Translations under genes and position numbers: made by a program
The notes under the pieces: model-generated
What the model saw: the letters and a program-made list of their open reading frames with translations, nothing else
What the model was told of the DNA's origin: nothing
Database searches by the model: none
Assembly: GCF_025147325.1 (NCBI RefSeq)
Contig: NZ_CP102262.1
Location: 1,116,001-1,180,000 of the forward strand
Length of the DNA stretch: 64,000 nt
Direction of reading: 5' to 3'
Source of the DNA: Bacteroides stercoris ATCC 43183
Lineage (GTDB): Bacteria; Bacteroidota; Bacteroidia; Bacteroidales; Bacteroidaceae
Shown here: positions 8,106 through 16,778 of the stretch, one piece after another
How positions within the stretch are numbered: position 1 is the first letter of the stretch
How the letters are laid out: each line of letters starts with the position of its first letter

Positions 8106-9644
8106 ATGGATAGACGAAACTTCTTGCGAACCGGCGGAATGGCCGTTCTTGGTTCACTGGCTATGCCTTCGCTGGCTATGCCCGGGTCTGTGCGCGGAGC
8201 ATTGGGCGGTGCGGACTCTAAGTCTGCCGTTGCTGCCGCTGCCAATCATTTTGGTGTGACGGAAGCGGATTTAAAGAAAGTAATGGCTGTTGCTTTGGAA
8301 AAGGGCGGCGATTATGCGGACCTTTACTTCGAACACACTTTCAATAATAGTGTGAGTTTAATGGACGGTAAGGTGAATAACTGCGGCTCCAATATCGATT
8401 TCGGTATGGGAGTGCGTGTGCTTTCCGGAGACCAAAGTGGCTATGCCTATGTAGAAGGCGTTACCTTGGAAGAAATGTTGCGTGCCGCCCGTACTGCTGC
8501 CCGTATTGCATCTTCGGGCAGGGCAGGCAAACCTGTGGGGCTGACGGAGAAAACCATAGCCCGGAGCTGCTATGCCGTGGCTACTCCCTGGGAAGATGTG
8601 GGCGTAAAAGAGAAGATTCCCTATTTGGAGAAACTGAATGAGAAAATATTCTCTTTGGACAACCGTGTGCGAAAGGTACAGGCCTATTTGCAGGACAGCA
8701 CTTCGCATGTACTGTTCTGCAATTCGGAAGGTGTGAGTTATTACGACTACCGTCCAATGGTATCCTTTATGGCAGTCTGCATCATGGAGGAGAACGGTAA
8801 GATGGAAAACGGCTATGCAGGCAGGTCTTACCGCAAGGGATTCGAATTTATGACCGACGATGTGGTGGACGTGATTGCCCGTGAAGTGGTAGATCGTACT
8901 GCTATTCTATTTAAGGCCATTAAGCCTAAAGGTGGTGAAATGCCCGTTGTAATGGGTTCGGGCGGTTCGGGAATCCTGCTGCACGAGGCTATAGGGCATG
9001 CGTTCGAGGCAGACTTCAACCGTAAGGATATATCCATATTTGCCGGTCAGTTGAACAAGAAGGTGTGCAACGAACATATTAACGTGGTGGATGACGGTAC
9101 GATACCTTTCAATCGGGGTTCCGTGAATTTCGACGATGAAGGCGTAGAGGGGCAGAAAACGTATATTGTCAAGGAAGGTGTGCTCACCAGCTACCTGCAC
9201 GACCGTATCAGTGCAAAGCATTACGGTGTGAATCCCACCGGAAACGGTCGCCGCGATACATTCCGTAACCTGCCTATTCCCCGTATGCGTGCTACGTATA
9301 TGGAAGCCGGCAATATGAAAGAAGCGGATATTATTTCTACGGTGAAGAACGGTATTTTCGTAGACACGTTTACGAATGGTCAGGTACAGATTGGAGCCGG
9401 TGACTTTACGTTCTTCGTGAAGTCCGGTTATTTGATTGAGGACGGAAAGCTGACGCAACCCATTAAGGACATCAATATCATAGGTAACGGTCCGAAAGCA
9501 TTGGCAGACATCACAATGGTGGCCGACAATGATAAGATTGACAATGGTACATGGACCTGTGGTAAGGATGGACAGTCTTGTCCGGTGACGTGCGGTATGC
9601 CGTCGGCATTAGTCAGCAAACTCACCGTAGGAGGGGAAAATTAA
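8106..9644 (+). CDS. tldD: TldD-type metallopeptidase subunit with Tat-like leader
   Basis: TldD is the metal-binding half of the TldD/TldE heterodimeric protease that clears unfolded peptides and processes some modified peptides. The zinc motif HEAIGH lies at about residues 293-298. The N-terminus is MDRRNFLRTGGMAVLGSLAM, a twin-arginine-like motif plus a hydrophobic stretch, which would direct the protein across the inner membrane; the well-studied E. coli protein is cytoplasmic. The tldE gene follows after 71 bases. At 512 residues it is longer than the usual 480, which the leader explains. Confidence 0.9.
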   Translation: MDRRNFLRTGGMAVLGSLAMPSLAMPGSVRGALGGADSKSAVAAAANHFGVTEADLKKVMAVALEKGGDYADLYFEHTFNNSVSLMDGKVNNCGSNIDFGMGVRVLSGDQSGYAYVEGVTLEEMLRAARTAARIASSGRAGKPVGLTEKTIARSCYAVATPWEDVGVKEKIPYLEKLNEKIFSLDNRVRKVQAYLQDSTSHVLFCNSEGVSYYDYRPMVSFMAVCIMEENGKMENGYAGRSYRKGFEFMTDDVVDVIAREVVDRTAILFKAIKPKGGEMPVVMGSGGSGILLHEAIGHAFEADFNRKDISIFAGQLNKKVCNEHINVVDDGTIPFNRGSVNFDDEGVEGQKTYIVKEGVLTSYLHDRISAKHYGVNPTGNGRRDTFRNLPIPRMRATYMEAGNMKEADIISTVKNGIFVDTFTNGQVQIGAGDFTFFVKSGYLIEDGKLTQPIKDINIIGNGPKALADITMVADNDKIDNGTWTCGKDGQSCPVTCGMPSALVSKLTVGGEN

Positions 9645-9715
9645 GTACTAACGGAGCATTGATAACTGATAATTTCTAATTGTCAATTATCAATAGCTAA
9701 CAATCAACTGAAAAT

Positions 9716-11035
9716 ATGATTACAGATAATAATAAAAAGCTGGCGCAGTGGGCAATGGACTATGCCTTGAAAAACGGGTGTCAGGCAGCAAAGTTGGTGC
9801 TGTACTCCAACTCCAACGCTTCATTTGAATTACGCGATGCCAAGATGGACAGATTGCAACAAGCCTCGGAAAGCGGGTTGAGCATCAGTTTGTATGTGGA
9901 CGGCAGGTACGGTTCTTATTCAACCAACCGTTTGGATAAGAAAGAACTGGAGACGTTTATAAAGAACGGTATCGAATCTACGCGCTATCTGGCAGTGGAT
10001 GAGGCACGTGTGTTGCCCGATGCTTCCCGTTACTATAAAGGTGGAAAGCCGGACTTGCAATTGTTTGACAGGCGTTTCGAAACTATTAATCCGGACGACA
10101 AAGTTGCCATTGCGCGTGCTGCTGCCGAAGAAGTCTTGGGCAAAGACAGCCGCATTATATCCGTAGGAACTTCGTATGGTGACGGAGAAAGTTCTTCCTA
10201 CCGTTTGACGAGCAACGGTTTTGAAGGCGAGTCCAAGTCTACCTGGTTTTCGCTTTCTGCCGATGTGGCATTGCGTGGCGAGGGAGAGGCGCGTCCATCT
10301 TCTTATTGGTATGAATCGGCTCTGTTTTACGACAAACTGGTAAAATCGGGTGTCGGAACGAAAGCCTTGGAGCGCGTACTGCGGAAACTCGGACAGAAAA
10401 AGGTTGCTTCCGGCAAGTATACAATGGTGGTAGACCCGATGAATGCAAGTAATTTGCTCAGTCCGGTACTGAGTGCGCTGTACGGTTCGGCATTACAGCA
10501 AAAAAACTCTTTTTTGTTGGATAAGCTGAATGTGAAAGTAGGGACCGGATTGTTGAATCTGATGGATGAACCCCATTTAATCGGTGCAAGCGGTGCGCGC
10601 TATTTCGATAGCGAAGGAGTGGCAACCGAACGGCGTTCTATCTTTGAAGAAGGTGTGTTGAAAACATACTTCATTGATACCTACAACTCTAAAAAAATGG
10701 GAGTGGAGCCGACTGTCAACTCTCCTTCCTTATTGGTGCTCAAACCGGGAAACAAAGATTTGAACGGTCTGGTGGCCGACGTGCAGAAAGGCATCCTGGT
10801 TACCGGATTCAATGGCGGTAATTGTAACAGTAGCTCCGGAGACTTTTCGTACGGTATAGAGGGCTTCCTGATTGAAAATGGTAAATTGACCCAGCCCGTC
10901 AGCGAAATGAATGTCACGGGTAATATGATTACGCTTTGGGCTTCTTTATCGGCTGTGGGTAATGATCCCCGTATGTCTTCTTCATGGCGCATCCCGTCGC
11001 TGGTATTCGAAGGGGTAGACTTCAGCGGATTGTAA
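9716..11035 (+). CDS. tldE: TldE/PmbA-type metallopeptidase subunit
   Basis: Partner of TldD, 439 residues, with the same overall fold but without the HExxxH zinc motif, as expected for TldE/PmbA. The region FNGGNCNSSSGDFSYGIEGFLIENGKLTQPV corresponds to the TldD segment QIGAGDFTFFVKSGYLIEDGKLTQP, which shows the two are paralogues. It has no signal peptide, unlike its partner, so either the pair does not assemble in one compartment or one of the two localisations is misread. Confidence 0.88.
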   Translation: MITDNNKKLAQWAMDYALKNGCQAAKLVLYSNSNASFELRDAKMDRLQQASESGLSISLYVDGRYGSYSTNRLDKKELETFIKNGIESTRYLAVDEARVLPDASRYYKGGKPDLQLFDRRFETINPDDKVAIARAAAEEVLGKDSRIISVGTSYGDGESSSYRLTSNGFEGESKSTWFSLSADVALRGEGEARPSSYWYESALFYDKLVKSGVGTKALERVLRKLGQKKVASGKYTMVVDPMNASNLLSPVLSALYGSALQQKNSFLLDKLNVKVGTGLLNLMDEPHLIGASGARYFDSEGVATERRSIFEEGVLKTYFIDTYNSKKMGVEPTVNSPSLLVLKPGNKDLNGLVADVQKGILVTGFNGGNCNSSSGDFSYGIEGFLIENGKLTQPVSEMNVTGNMITLWASLSAVGNDPRMSSSWRIPSLVFEGVDFSGL

Positions 11036-11041
11036 GAACTG

Positions 11042-12055
11042 TTAATTCAGCATTAAACTCATGTAAGGGTTTGATGGCGATAATATCTTTTCGGTAAGTT
11101 CGCCGACAGTGAGTGCCAAGTGGCTGCCCGGCAGCCGCTTGGCACTACTTATACACTTGCCGTTATTCAGATAGTAGTAACCGTTATTGGCGCTGATCTG
11201 TGGGTCTGTAAGTGCGATGCTCATTTTCAGTTCCGGATGCTCGGCGGCATATCGTTGCAGTATCGTTTTGGCATTGATGATGCGCGCCATACCCAATACT
11301 TGCGGGATCGGCTCTGTTTCAGACGGACTAATAACCCGGATGGACGGGAGGTTCAGTTGTTCGCAAATACGTTGTAGTAATAACAGGTACATACCGGAAG
11401 TTTCCGCTACGATTTCTCCTGCCTGCCAAGTACTGCCTGCCGGATATACGATGGCTAAAGCCGTAATCTTATCGCCTTGCTTCAATGTATAGACGCAGCC
11501 TTCCCCCAACTGTAAATCGGCAAGGATTACCCGGAAGTCCGTTTCCGTATGCTGGATGCAATAGGGGCGTTCCCGCAGTTTCCGGTTTAAATAGCGATAT
11601 GATTCTTCCTGATAATCATTTATTTTGTTCAGAACAGCCGTTTCGTCAGCGATGGTAACCTCTGAAGCCGTGAAGGTTGTTGAGGAGTATTTAAAAACCG
11701 GTACGTAGCCCATACCGGCATAATACCCGAATAACCAGGGTTCTGCTGGAATCAGCGTGGAAATGGACATGTCATTGTGTAGCATACGGGTAAAGGCTTG
11801 CGATAACAGTTCGCGCATAGCCCCGCGATTGCGATAATCGGGATGCGTACAGGCCCCCGACACATATCCTGTCTTGATTTCGCTCTTTCCGAATGTCATG
11901 GGATAGGGTAGTATTTGCAGGGCGGCAATCACCTCTTCACCGCTTTGAATGGCGATGTTGACTTCATTGCTGTAACGCAAGCGGAAATACATATCTGTAA
12001 ATTCATCGCTGTCGTTAAAGCATAGTTTCCATAAACTCTTTATCTTTTCCCGCAT
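11042..12055 (-). CDS. GNAT-family N-acetyltransferase
   Basis: The first 140 residues form a GNAT domain: the acetyl-CoA loop is in YVSGACTHPDYRNRGAMREL (V-x-P-x-x-R-x-R/G-x-G/A type) and FGYYAGMGYVPV closes the fold. About 180 further residues resemble the C-terminal parts of Eis-like acetyltransferases. Substrate unknown. Two starts are possible: 12055, which has AAGGGG upstream, and 12073. It ends 6 bases from the convergent tldE gene. The DUF2156 gene just upstream on the same strand may share its transcript. Confidence 0.78.
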   Translation of the reverse strand: MREKIKSLWKLCFNDSDEFTDMYFRLRYSNEVNIAIQSGEEVIAALQILPYPMTFGKSEIKTGYVSGACTHPDYRNRGAMRELLSQAFTRMLHNDMSISTLIPAEPWLFGYYAGMGYVPVFKYSSTTFTASEVTIADETAVLNKINDYQEESYRYLNRKLRERPYCIQHTETDFRVILADLQLGEGCVYTLKQGDKITALAIVYPAGSTWQAGEIVAETSGMYLLLLQRICEQLNLPSIRVISPSETEPIPQVLGMARIINAKTILQRYAAEHPELKMSIALTDPQISANNGYYYLNNGKCISSAKRLPGSHLALTVGELTEKILSPSNPYMSLMLN

Positions 12056-12114
12056 TGCTTCACCCCTTATCATAATTGTGCACCCTGTTTTATAGCCCTG
12101 TCACTTTACCTTTT

Positions 12115-13029
12115 TTACCACTTGATAGCCTCTACCGGCTGTTCTTTTAAACAGGCGACGTATTTCTCCAGAATAATGGCAGGCTGATAGGAAAGTTTTG
12201 CTTTCCGCAACCCTTCAATACCCAAGTCCTCTTCCCGGTTGATGTAGATATATTGTTCAGGAATATGGTTGGCAAATTCGTAATTAATCATGGCATAAGC
12301 GCCGTCTATGCGGGTATCGGCCTTTTCTACATGTACTCCGAACGTGTCTTGGTTGATAGGCATGCCGAAAGTAAAAGCCGCAATCTTGCCCTCTACATGG
12401 AGAATACCGCCCGTAAGCCCTAACGCATCGAAATTGTGCAGGGCGTATATCAATGCACGGCGTTCGTTGCCGGTACCTTCATGCTGGTCGCAGTTGTTGA
12501 CTTTGCACCATTCCGCTTCCAAATCGAGGCACTCCCGGATACGGTCGGCTGTAATCGGAGTGTATTCGTAATTATAAGTCTTTTTGAATTTGTTGATATG
12601 ATTCCGCTTTGCCTGAAACTTTTTACCGGATAAGGTGGCGAGGTCGGAGCGCAGATATACGTAGTCGGCGTAATCCCTGTCTGCCGTAAACTGAAACCTG
12701 CCGGGCATAAAGGTTTCCAGTTCGGAGCACATTCCGGCGCAGATACCCAACAAGCAAAAAGGCTCTCCTTCCCGGTTGGCATCTTCTATCAGCGCATCCA
12801 GTACCTTGTTTAAATCGCCGTTGCCGATAGGCATCATATATACAAGCTCTCCGTCTGCCCAGAATTTCAATAATAGGAAACCGTCCATAATGGCAAACTT
12901 GGTGTTGTATAAGAAACGCCAACTGCATAGGTTGGAGAATGAAAGGTCGCAGTTGCGTCGCGGACTGTTTAAAGTAAAGGAAGTAATCAGCTCTTTATCT
13001 TGTAGTTCGATATCTTTAAATGGAATCAT
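12115..13029 (-). CDS. DUF2156 (phosphatidylglycerol lysyltransferase C-terminal-like) protein
   Basis: A 304-residue GNAT-fold protein of the DUF2156 kind, recognisable from YADYVYLRSDLATLSGKKF, the following AKRNHINKFKK, and the later CDQHEGTGNERRAL and INYEFANHIPEQYIYINREED. Related domains transfer amino acids from aminoacyl-tRNA to lipids, but this protein lacks the membrane half, so transferase activity on lipids is not implied. It has no signal peptide. It probably forms a transcript with the GNAT gene 59 bases downstream. Confidence 0.8.
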   Translation of the reverse strand: MIPFKDIELQDKELITSFTLNSPRRNCDLSFSNLCSWRFLYNTKFAIMDGFLLLKFWADGELVYMMPIGNGDLNKVLDALIEDANREGEPFCLLGICAGMCSELETFMPGRFQFTADRDYADYVYLRSDLATLSGKKFQAKRNHINKFKKTYNYEYTPITADRIRECLDLEAEWCKVNNCDQHEGTGNERRALIYALHNFDALGLTGGILHVEGKIAAFTFGMPINQDTFGVHVEKADTRIDGAYAMINYEFANHIPEQYIYINREEDLGIEGLRKAKLSYQPAIILEKYVACLKEQPVEAIKW

Positions 13030-13081
13030 AAATAATTTCTATTGGTTATAAGAATATAATAACAAAGATAAGAAGATTTTG

Positions 13082-13777
13082 TTAGAGTAACCCTAACAAT
13101 CGTAAAATAGTAGGGGTTAACAAGGCTGTAAATATTCCGTTAAGCGTCAGGCCGAGGCTGGCAAACGCACCGTATTTGCTGCTGATGTCCATTGCTGTGG
13201 ATGTGCCGACAGCATGGGCTGCTGCCCCTAAAGAAAGCCCTTGGGCCATGGGGCTTCCGATATGGGTGAGTTTCATTGTCTTGAAACCGAGGATTCCTCC
13301 CAACAGGCCTACGCAGACCACTACGGCGGCAGTCAGCGCGGGAATGCCGCCTATTGATTTCGTAACTTCCATGGCTATCGGGGTAGTAACGGATTTTGGA
13401 GCCAGCGAGTAGATAATCTCATCGGAGGCTCCCATCAGTTTTGCTATCAGGACTACGGAAATAACCCCTACAATACATCCTGCCAATTGTGAAAGCAGGA
13501 TAGGCAGCAATTGTTTCTTGATAGTCTCCAATTGCAGATACAAAGGAACCCCCAACGCAACGACGGCAGGTTTTAACCAGAATTCAATCAGATGCCCGCC
13601 TTTGTTATAAGTGTCATAACTGATATTTGTCATCTTCAGGAAAATGATAAGCAGGGCGATAGTCAGTAAGATGGGATTCAGCAGCATGATTCCTGTCTTC
13701 TTTTGAAGAAGTTTGGCTAAGAAGAATATCCCGAAAGTAATAGCCAGCAGGAAGAATTCGTTTTCTAAAAAGTTCAT
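13082..13777 (-). CDS. lrgB: LrgB-family membrane protein
   Basis: A 231-residue inner-membrane protein with about six or seven helices and the LrgB landmarks SLAPKSVTTPIAMEV and GLSLGAAAHAVGTSTAM. In staphylococci LrgAB modulates murein hydrolase activity; in B. subtilis the homologous PftAB pair moves pyruvate. The start overlaps the end of lrgA by 4 bases, which suggests coupled translation. Confidence 0.88.
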   Translation of the reverse strand: MNFLENEFFLLAITFGIFFLAKLLQKKTGIMLLNPILLTIALLIIFLKMTNISYDTYNKGGHLIEFWLKPAVVALGVPLYLQLETIKKQLLPILLSQLAGCIVGVISVVLIAKLMGASDEIIYSLAPKSVTTPIAMEVTKSIGGIPALTAAVVVCVGLLGGILGFKTMKLTHIGSPMAQGLSLGAAAHAVGTSTAMDISSKYGAFASLGLTLNGIFTALLTPTILRLLGLL

Positions 13778-14112
13778 TTGATTTTACGTGTTAATTGGTG
13801 AACCCATCCGGTAACCACGAGTACCAGCAGGGTGCTGACTAATGAAGCGATGGCGATAGGCCAGAATTCGGCGGCGATAATGTCGAAATAGAGCATAAGG
13901 GCTACGCCGGGCGGGATAAAGAAGAATCCCAGATTAGCAACCAAGAAGTCGGACATTCCCTGCACCCAGTGCAGTTTTATCCAACCCAATTTTAAGAAAA
14001 GGGTGAGCAGCAGCATACCGATGATGCTGGACGGAAGTTTGATACCCGTTAAGAATACAATCAATTCACCCAAAGCCAGACATCCGAAAAGGATGGCGCA
14101 TTGACGGATCAT
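13774..14112 (-). CDS. lrgA: CidA/LrgA-family membrane protein
   Basis: A 112-residue, four-helix membrane protein. LPSSIIGMLLLTLFLKLGWIKL is the conserved CidA/LrgA segment, and FFIPPGVALM follows. It is the first gene of lrgAB and is transcribed away from pta-ackA, with a -7 box on the minus strand at 14165-14172. The position beside the acetate pathway fits a role in pyruvate or overflow metabolism, by inference. Confidence 0.87.
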   Translation of the reverse strand: MIRQCAILFGCLALGELIVFLTGIKLPSSIIGMLLLTLFLKLGWIKLHWVQGMSDFLVANLGFFFIPPGVALMLYFDIIAAEFWPIAIASLVSTLLVLVVTGWVHQLTRKIK

Positions 14113-14164
14113 AATACCTGATTATTAAATAATACCTAACCTATTGAAAATATTGAAAACGTTG

Positions 14165-14172
14165 CAAAGTTA
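14165..14172 (-). promoter_or_regulatory. Promoter -7 box for lrgAB
   Basis: On the minus strand this is TAACTTTG, matching TAnnTTTG, 53 bases upstream of the lrgA start. Confidence 0.5.
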
Positions 14173-14288
14173 GCTATTTGAAGTGAGGAACTGTCTCGTA
14201 AATCCACTGTTAGTGTTAAATATTACAATAATTCTCATTTGGTGTGGAAAAAGCCCCGAAATTGCAATGTGTATATTGCAAAATTGTG

Positions 14289-14296
14289 TACTTTTG
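14289..14296 (+). promoter_or_regulatory. Promoter -7 box for pta-ackA
   Basis: TACTTTTG matches TAnnTTTG, 48 bases upstream of the pta start. It is divergent from the lrgAB promoter with about 120 bases between the two boxes, room for shared control sites. Confidence 0.55.
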
Positions 14297-14344
14297 CTGC
14301 GTGAATAACACGAACTACTGATTCTTATACACAATTAAAATATC

Positions 14345-15361
14345 ATGCAAAGATTAATTAATGAAATTTTAGAGCGTGCGAAAGCCGATCGTCAACGCAT
14401 TGTTCTTCCTGAAGGTACGGAAGAACGCACTTTGAAAGCTGCCAATCAAATTCTGACAGATGGTATTGCAGACCTGATTCTTTTGGGCAATCCTGCTGAA
14501 ATCAACGCTTGTGCAACGGAGTGGGGACTTGGTAACATTTCCAAGGCAACCATTATCGATCCGGAAAACAATCCCAAGCAGGAAGAGTATGCACAACTGC
14601 TGTTCGAGTTGCGTAAGAAAAAAGGCATGACTATTGAAGAAGCCCGTAAGCTGGTAACCAACCCGCTTTATCTGGGCTGTCTGATTATCAAGAACGGCGA
14701 TGCCGACGGTCAGTTGGCAGGTGCACGCAATACTACCGGCGATGTGCTTCGTCCGGCTTTGCAGATTATCAAGACTGCTCCGGGCATTACCTGCGTTTCC
14801 GGTGCTATGTTGTTGCTGACGCATGCTCCCGAATATGGTAAGAATGGTATTCTGGTAATGGGTGATGTTGCCGTTACTCCCGTTCCCGATGCTTCTCAAC
14901 TGGCGCAAATTGCTGTTTGTACTGCACGTACGGCTCAGGCTGTCGCAGGTATTGATCCGAAAGTGGCGCTGTTGAGTTTCTCTACAAAAGGTTCTGCAAA
15001 ACACGAAGTGGTAGACAAAGTGGTAGAAGCCTTGAAGATTGCTAAAGAAATGGCTCCTGATATTGCTATCGACGGTGAACTGCAGGCTGATGCAGCATTG
15101 GTTCCTGAAGTCGGTGCCAGCAAAGCTCCGGGTTCTGCCATTGCAGGTAATGCAAATGTGCTGGTTGTTCCGAGCCTTGAAGTAGGCAATATCTCCTACA
15201 AACTGGTACAGCGTTTGGGACATGCCGATGCGGTAGGTCCGATTCTGCAAGGTATCGCACGTCCGGTGAACGATTTGTCACGCGGTTGCTCCATCGAAGA
15301 TGTATATCGTATGATTGCCATTACGGCAAATCAGGCTATTGCAGCTAAACACAATAAATAA
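14345..15361 (+). CDS. pta: Phosphate acetyltransferase
   Basis: Converts acetyl-CoA and phosphate to acetyl phosphate, the first step of acetate formation. At 338 residues it is the short form, with only the PTA/PTB catalytic domain and no N-terminal DRTGG domain. Typical segments are RIVLPEGTEERTLKAANQ near the start, ADGQLAGARNTTGDVLRPALQ in the middle and PGSAIAGNANVLVVPSLEVGNI near the end. It is paired with ackA 108 bases downstream. Confidence 0.94.
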   Translation: MQRLINEILERAKADRQRIVLPEGTEERTLKAANQILTDGIADLILLGNPAEINACATEWGLGNISKATIIDPENNPKQEEYAQLLFELRKKKGMTIEEARKLVTNPLYLGCLIIKNGDADGQLAGARNTTGDVLRPALQIIKTAPGITCVSGAMLLLTHAPEYGKNGILVMGDVAVTPVPDASQLAQIAVCTARTAQAVAGIDPKVALLSFSTKGSAKHEVVDKVVEALKIAKEMAPDIAIDGELQADAALVPEVGASKAPGSAIAGNANVLVVPSLEVGNISYKLVQRLGHADAVGPILQGIARPVNDLSRGCSIEDVYRMIAITANQAIAAKHNK

Positions 15362-15469
15362 TTATGGATTTTGAATTATGAATTATGATTGGGGATTTCT
15401 TCCTGTTCATGGTTCATGGTTCGCGGTTCATAATTCGGAATTCATAATTTATAATTTAACATTAGTATC
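15362..15469. repeat. AT-rich palindromes and short tandem repeats between pta and ackA
   Basis: The gap holds tandem copies of GTTCATG (in the order GTTCATGGTTCATGGTTCGC) flanked by ATTATGAATTATG and CATAATTCGGAATTCATAAT, which can pair with each other. No gene or clear promoter box is visible. Confidence 0.4.
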
Positions 15470-16666
15470 ATGAAAGTTTTAGTATTGAACTGCGGTAGCT
15501 CGTCCATCAAATATAAGTTGTTTGATATGGACCATAAAGAGGTTATCGCTCAAGGTGGCATTGAAAAAATCGGTTTGAAAGGCTCTTTCCTGAAATTGAC
15601 CTTGCCTGATGGCGGGAAGAAAATTCTGGAAAAAGACATACCGGAGCATACTGTGGGTGTGGAGTTCATCCTCAATACATTGATCAGCCCCGAATACGGC
15701 GCAATCAAGTCTTTGGACGAAATCAATGCGGTAGGTCACCGTATGGTACACGGCGGCGAGAAGTTCAGCGAATCCGTTTTGCTGACTCAGGAGGTGCTGG
15801 ACGCCTTTACTGCCTGCAATGATTTGGCTCCGCTTCACAATCCTGCCAACTTGAAGGGTGTAAACGCTATTTCCGCCATTCTGCCCGATGTTCCGCAGAT
15901 TGGTGTGTTTGATACCGCTTTCCATCAGACGATGCCCGATTATGCCTATCTGTATGCCGTTCCTTACGAACTGTATAAGAAATACGGGGTTCGCCGTTAT
16001 GGCTTCCACGGAACTTCTCACCGTTATGTATCAAAGCGTGTGTGCGAATTTCTGGGCGTACAGCCGGAGGGAAAGAGAATCATTACCTGTCACATCGGTA
16101 ATGGTGGTTCCATCTCTGCCATTAAAGACGGCAAGTGTATGGACACCAGCATGGGTCTGACTCCGCTGGAGGGTCTGATGATGGGTACCCGTAGCGGTGA
16201 CATCGATGCGGGAGCCGTGACTTTCATCATGGAGAAAGAGGGTTTGGATGCAAACGGAGTATCCAATCTTCTGAACAAGAAGAGCGGTGTAATGGGTATC
16301 TTCGGTGAGTCGAGCGATATGCGCGATTTGGAGAACGCCGTGGCTGCCGGTAACCCGAGAGCTATTCTGGCAGAAAAGATGTACTTCTACCGCATCAAGA
16401 AGTATGTAGGCGCTTATGCTGCCGCTTTGGGCGGTGTGGACATCATCGTGTTTACGGGCGGTGTCGGCGAGAACCAGTGCAACTGCCGTAGCGAAGTATG
16501 CGAAGGTCTTGAATTCATGGGTGTCAAGGTCGACCTGGAAAAGAACAAGGTCCGTGGTGAAGAAGCTGTAATCTCTACAGACGATTCCAGGGTGAAGGTA
16601 GTGGTTATCCCGACCGATGAAGAGCTGATGATTGCTTCGGATACAATGGCTATCTTGAATAAATAA
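15470..16666 (+). CDS. ackA: Acetate kinase
   Basis: Makes ATP and acetate from acetyl phosphate. The N-terminal phosphate-binding strand VLVLNCGSSSIKY, the VGHRMVHGG loop, FDTAFHQTMP, RRYGFHGTSHRYV and HIGNGGS are all present; GGVDIIVFTGGVGEN closes the ASKHA fold. At 398 residues it is the normal length. It completes the pta-ackA energy-conserving unit. Confidence 0.96.
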   Translation: MKVLVLNCGSSSIKYKLFDMDHKEVIAQGGIEKIGLKGSFLKLTLPDGGKKILEKDIPEHTVGVEFILNTLISPEYGAIKSLDEINAVGHRMVHGGEKFSESVLLTQEVLDAFTACNDLAPLHNPANLKGVNAISAILPDVPQIGVFDTAFHQTMPDYAYLYAVPYELYKKYGVRRYGFHGTSHRYVSKRVCEFLGVQPEGKRIITCHIGNGGSISAIKDGKCMDTSMGLTPLEGLMMGTRSGDIDAGAVTFIMEKEGLDANGVSNLLNKKSGVMGIFGESSDMRDLENAVAAGNPRAILAEKMYFYRIKKYVGAYAAALGGVDIIVFTGGVGENQCNCRSEVCEGLEFMGVKVDLEKNKVRGEEAVISTDDSRVKVVVIPTDEELMIASDTMAILNK

Positions 16667-16704
16667 TAATAAAATGGGCAGGCTCTCTCCCTGCTGAATA
16701 AAGT

Positions 16705-16757
16705 GCAGCCATTACCCTGTTTGAAGATTATGCAGAGGTAATGGCTGCTGCTTTTAT
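16705..16757. terminator. Stem-loop terminator after ackA
   Basis: GCAGCCATTACC at 16705-16716 pairs perfectly with GGTAATGGCTGC at 16737-16748 around a 20-base loop, followed by TGCTTTTATATTTTT. It can stop ackA transcripts and sits before the convergent hydrolase remnant. Confidence 0.75.
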
Positions 16758-16778
16758 ATTTTTCGTGTGTTTGATATT

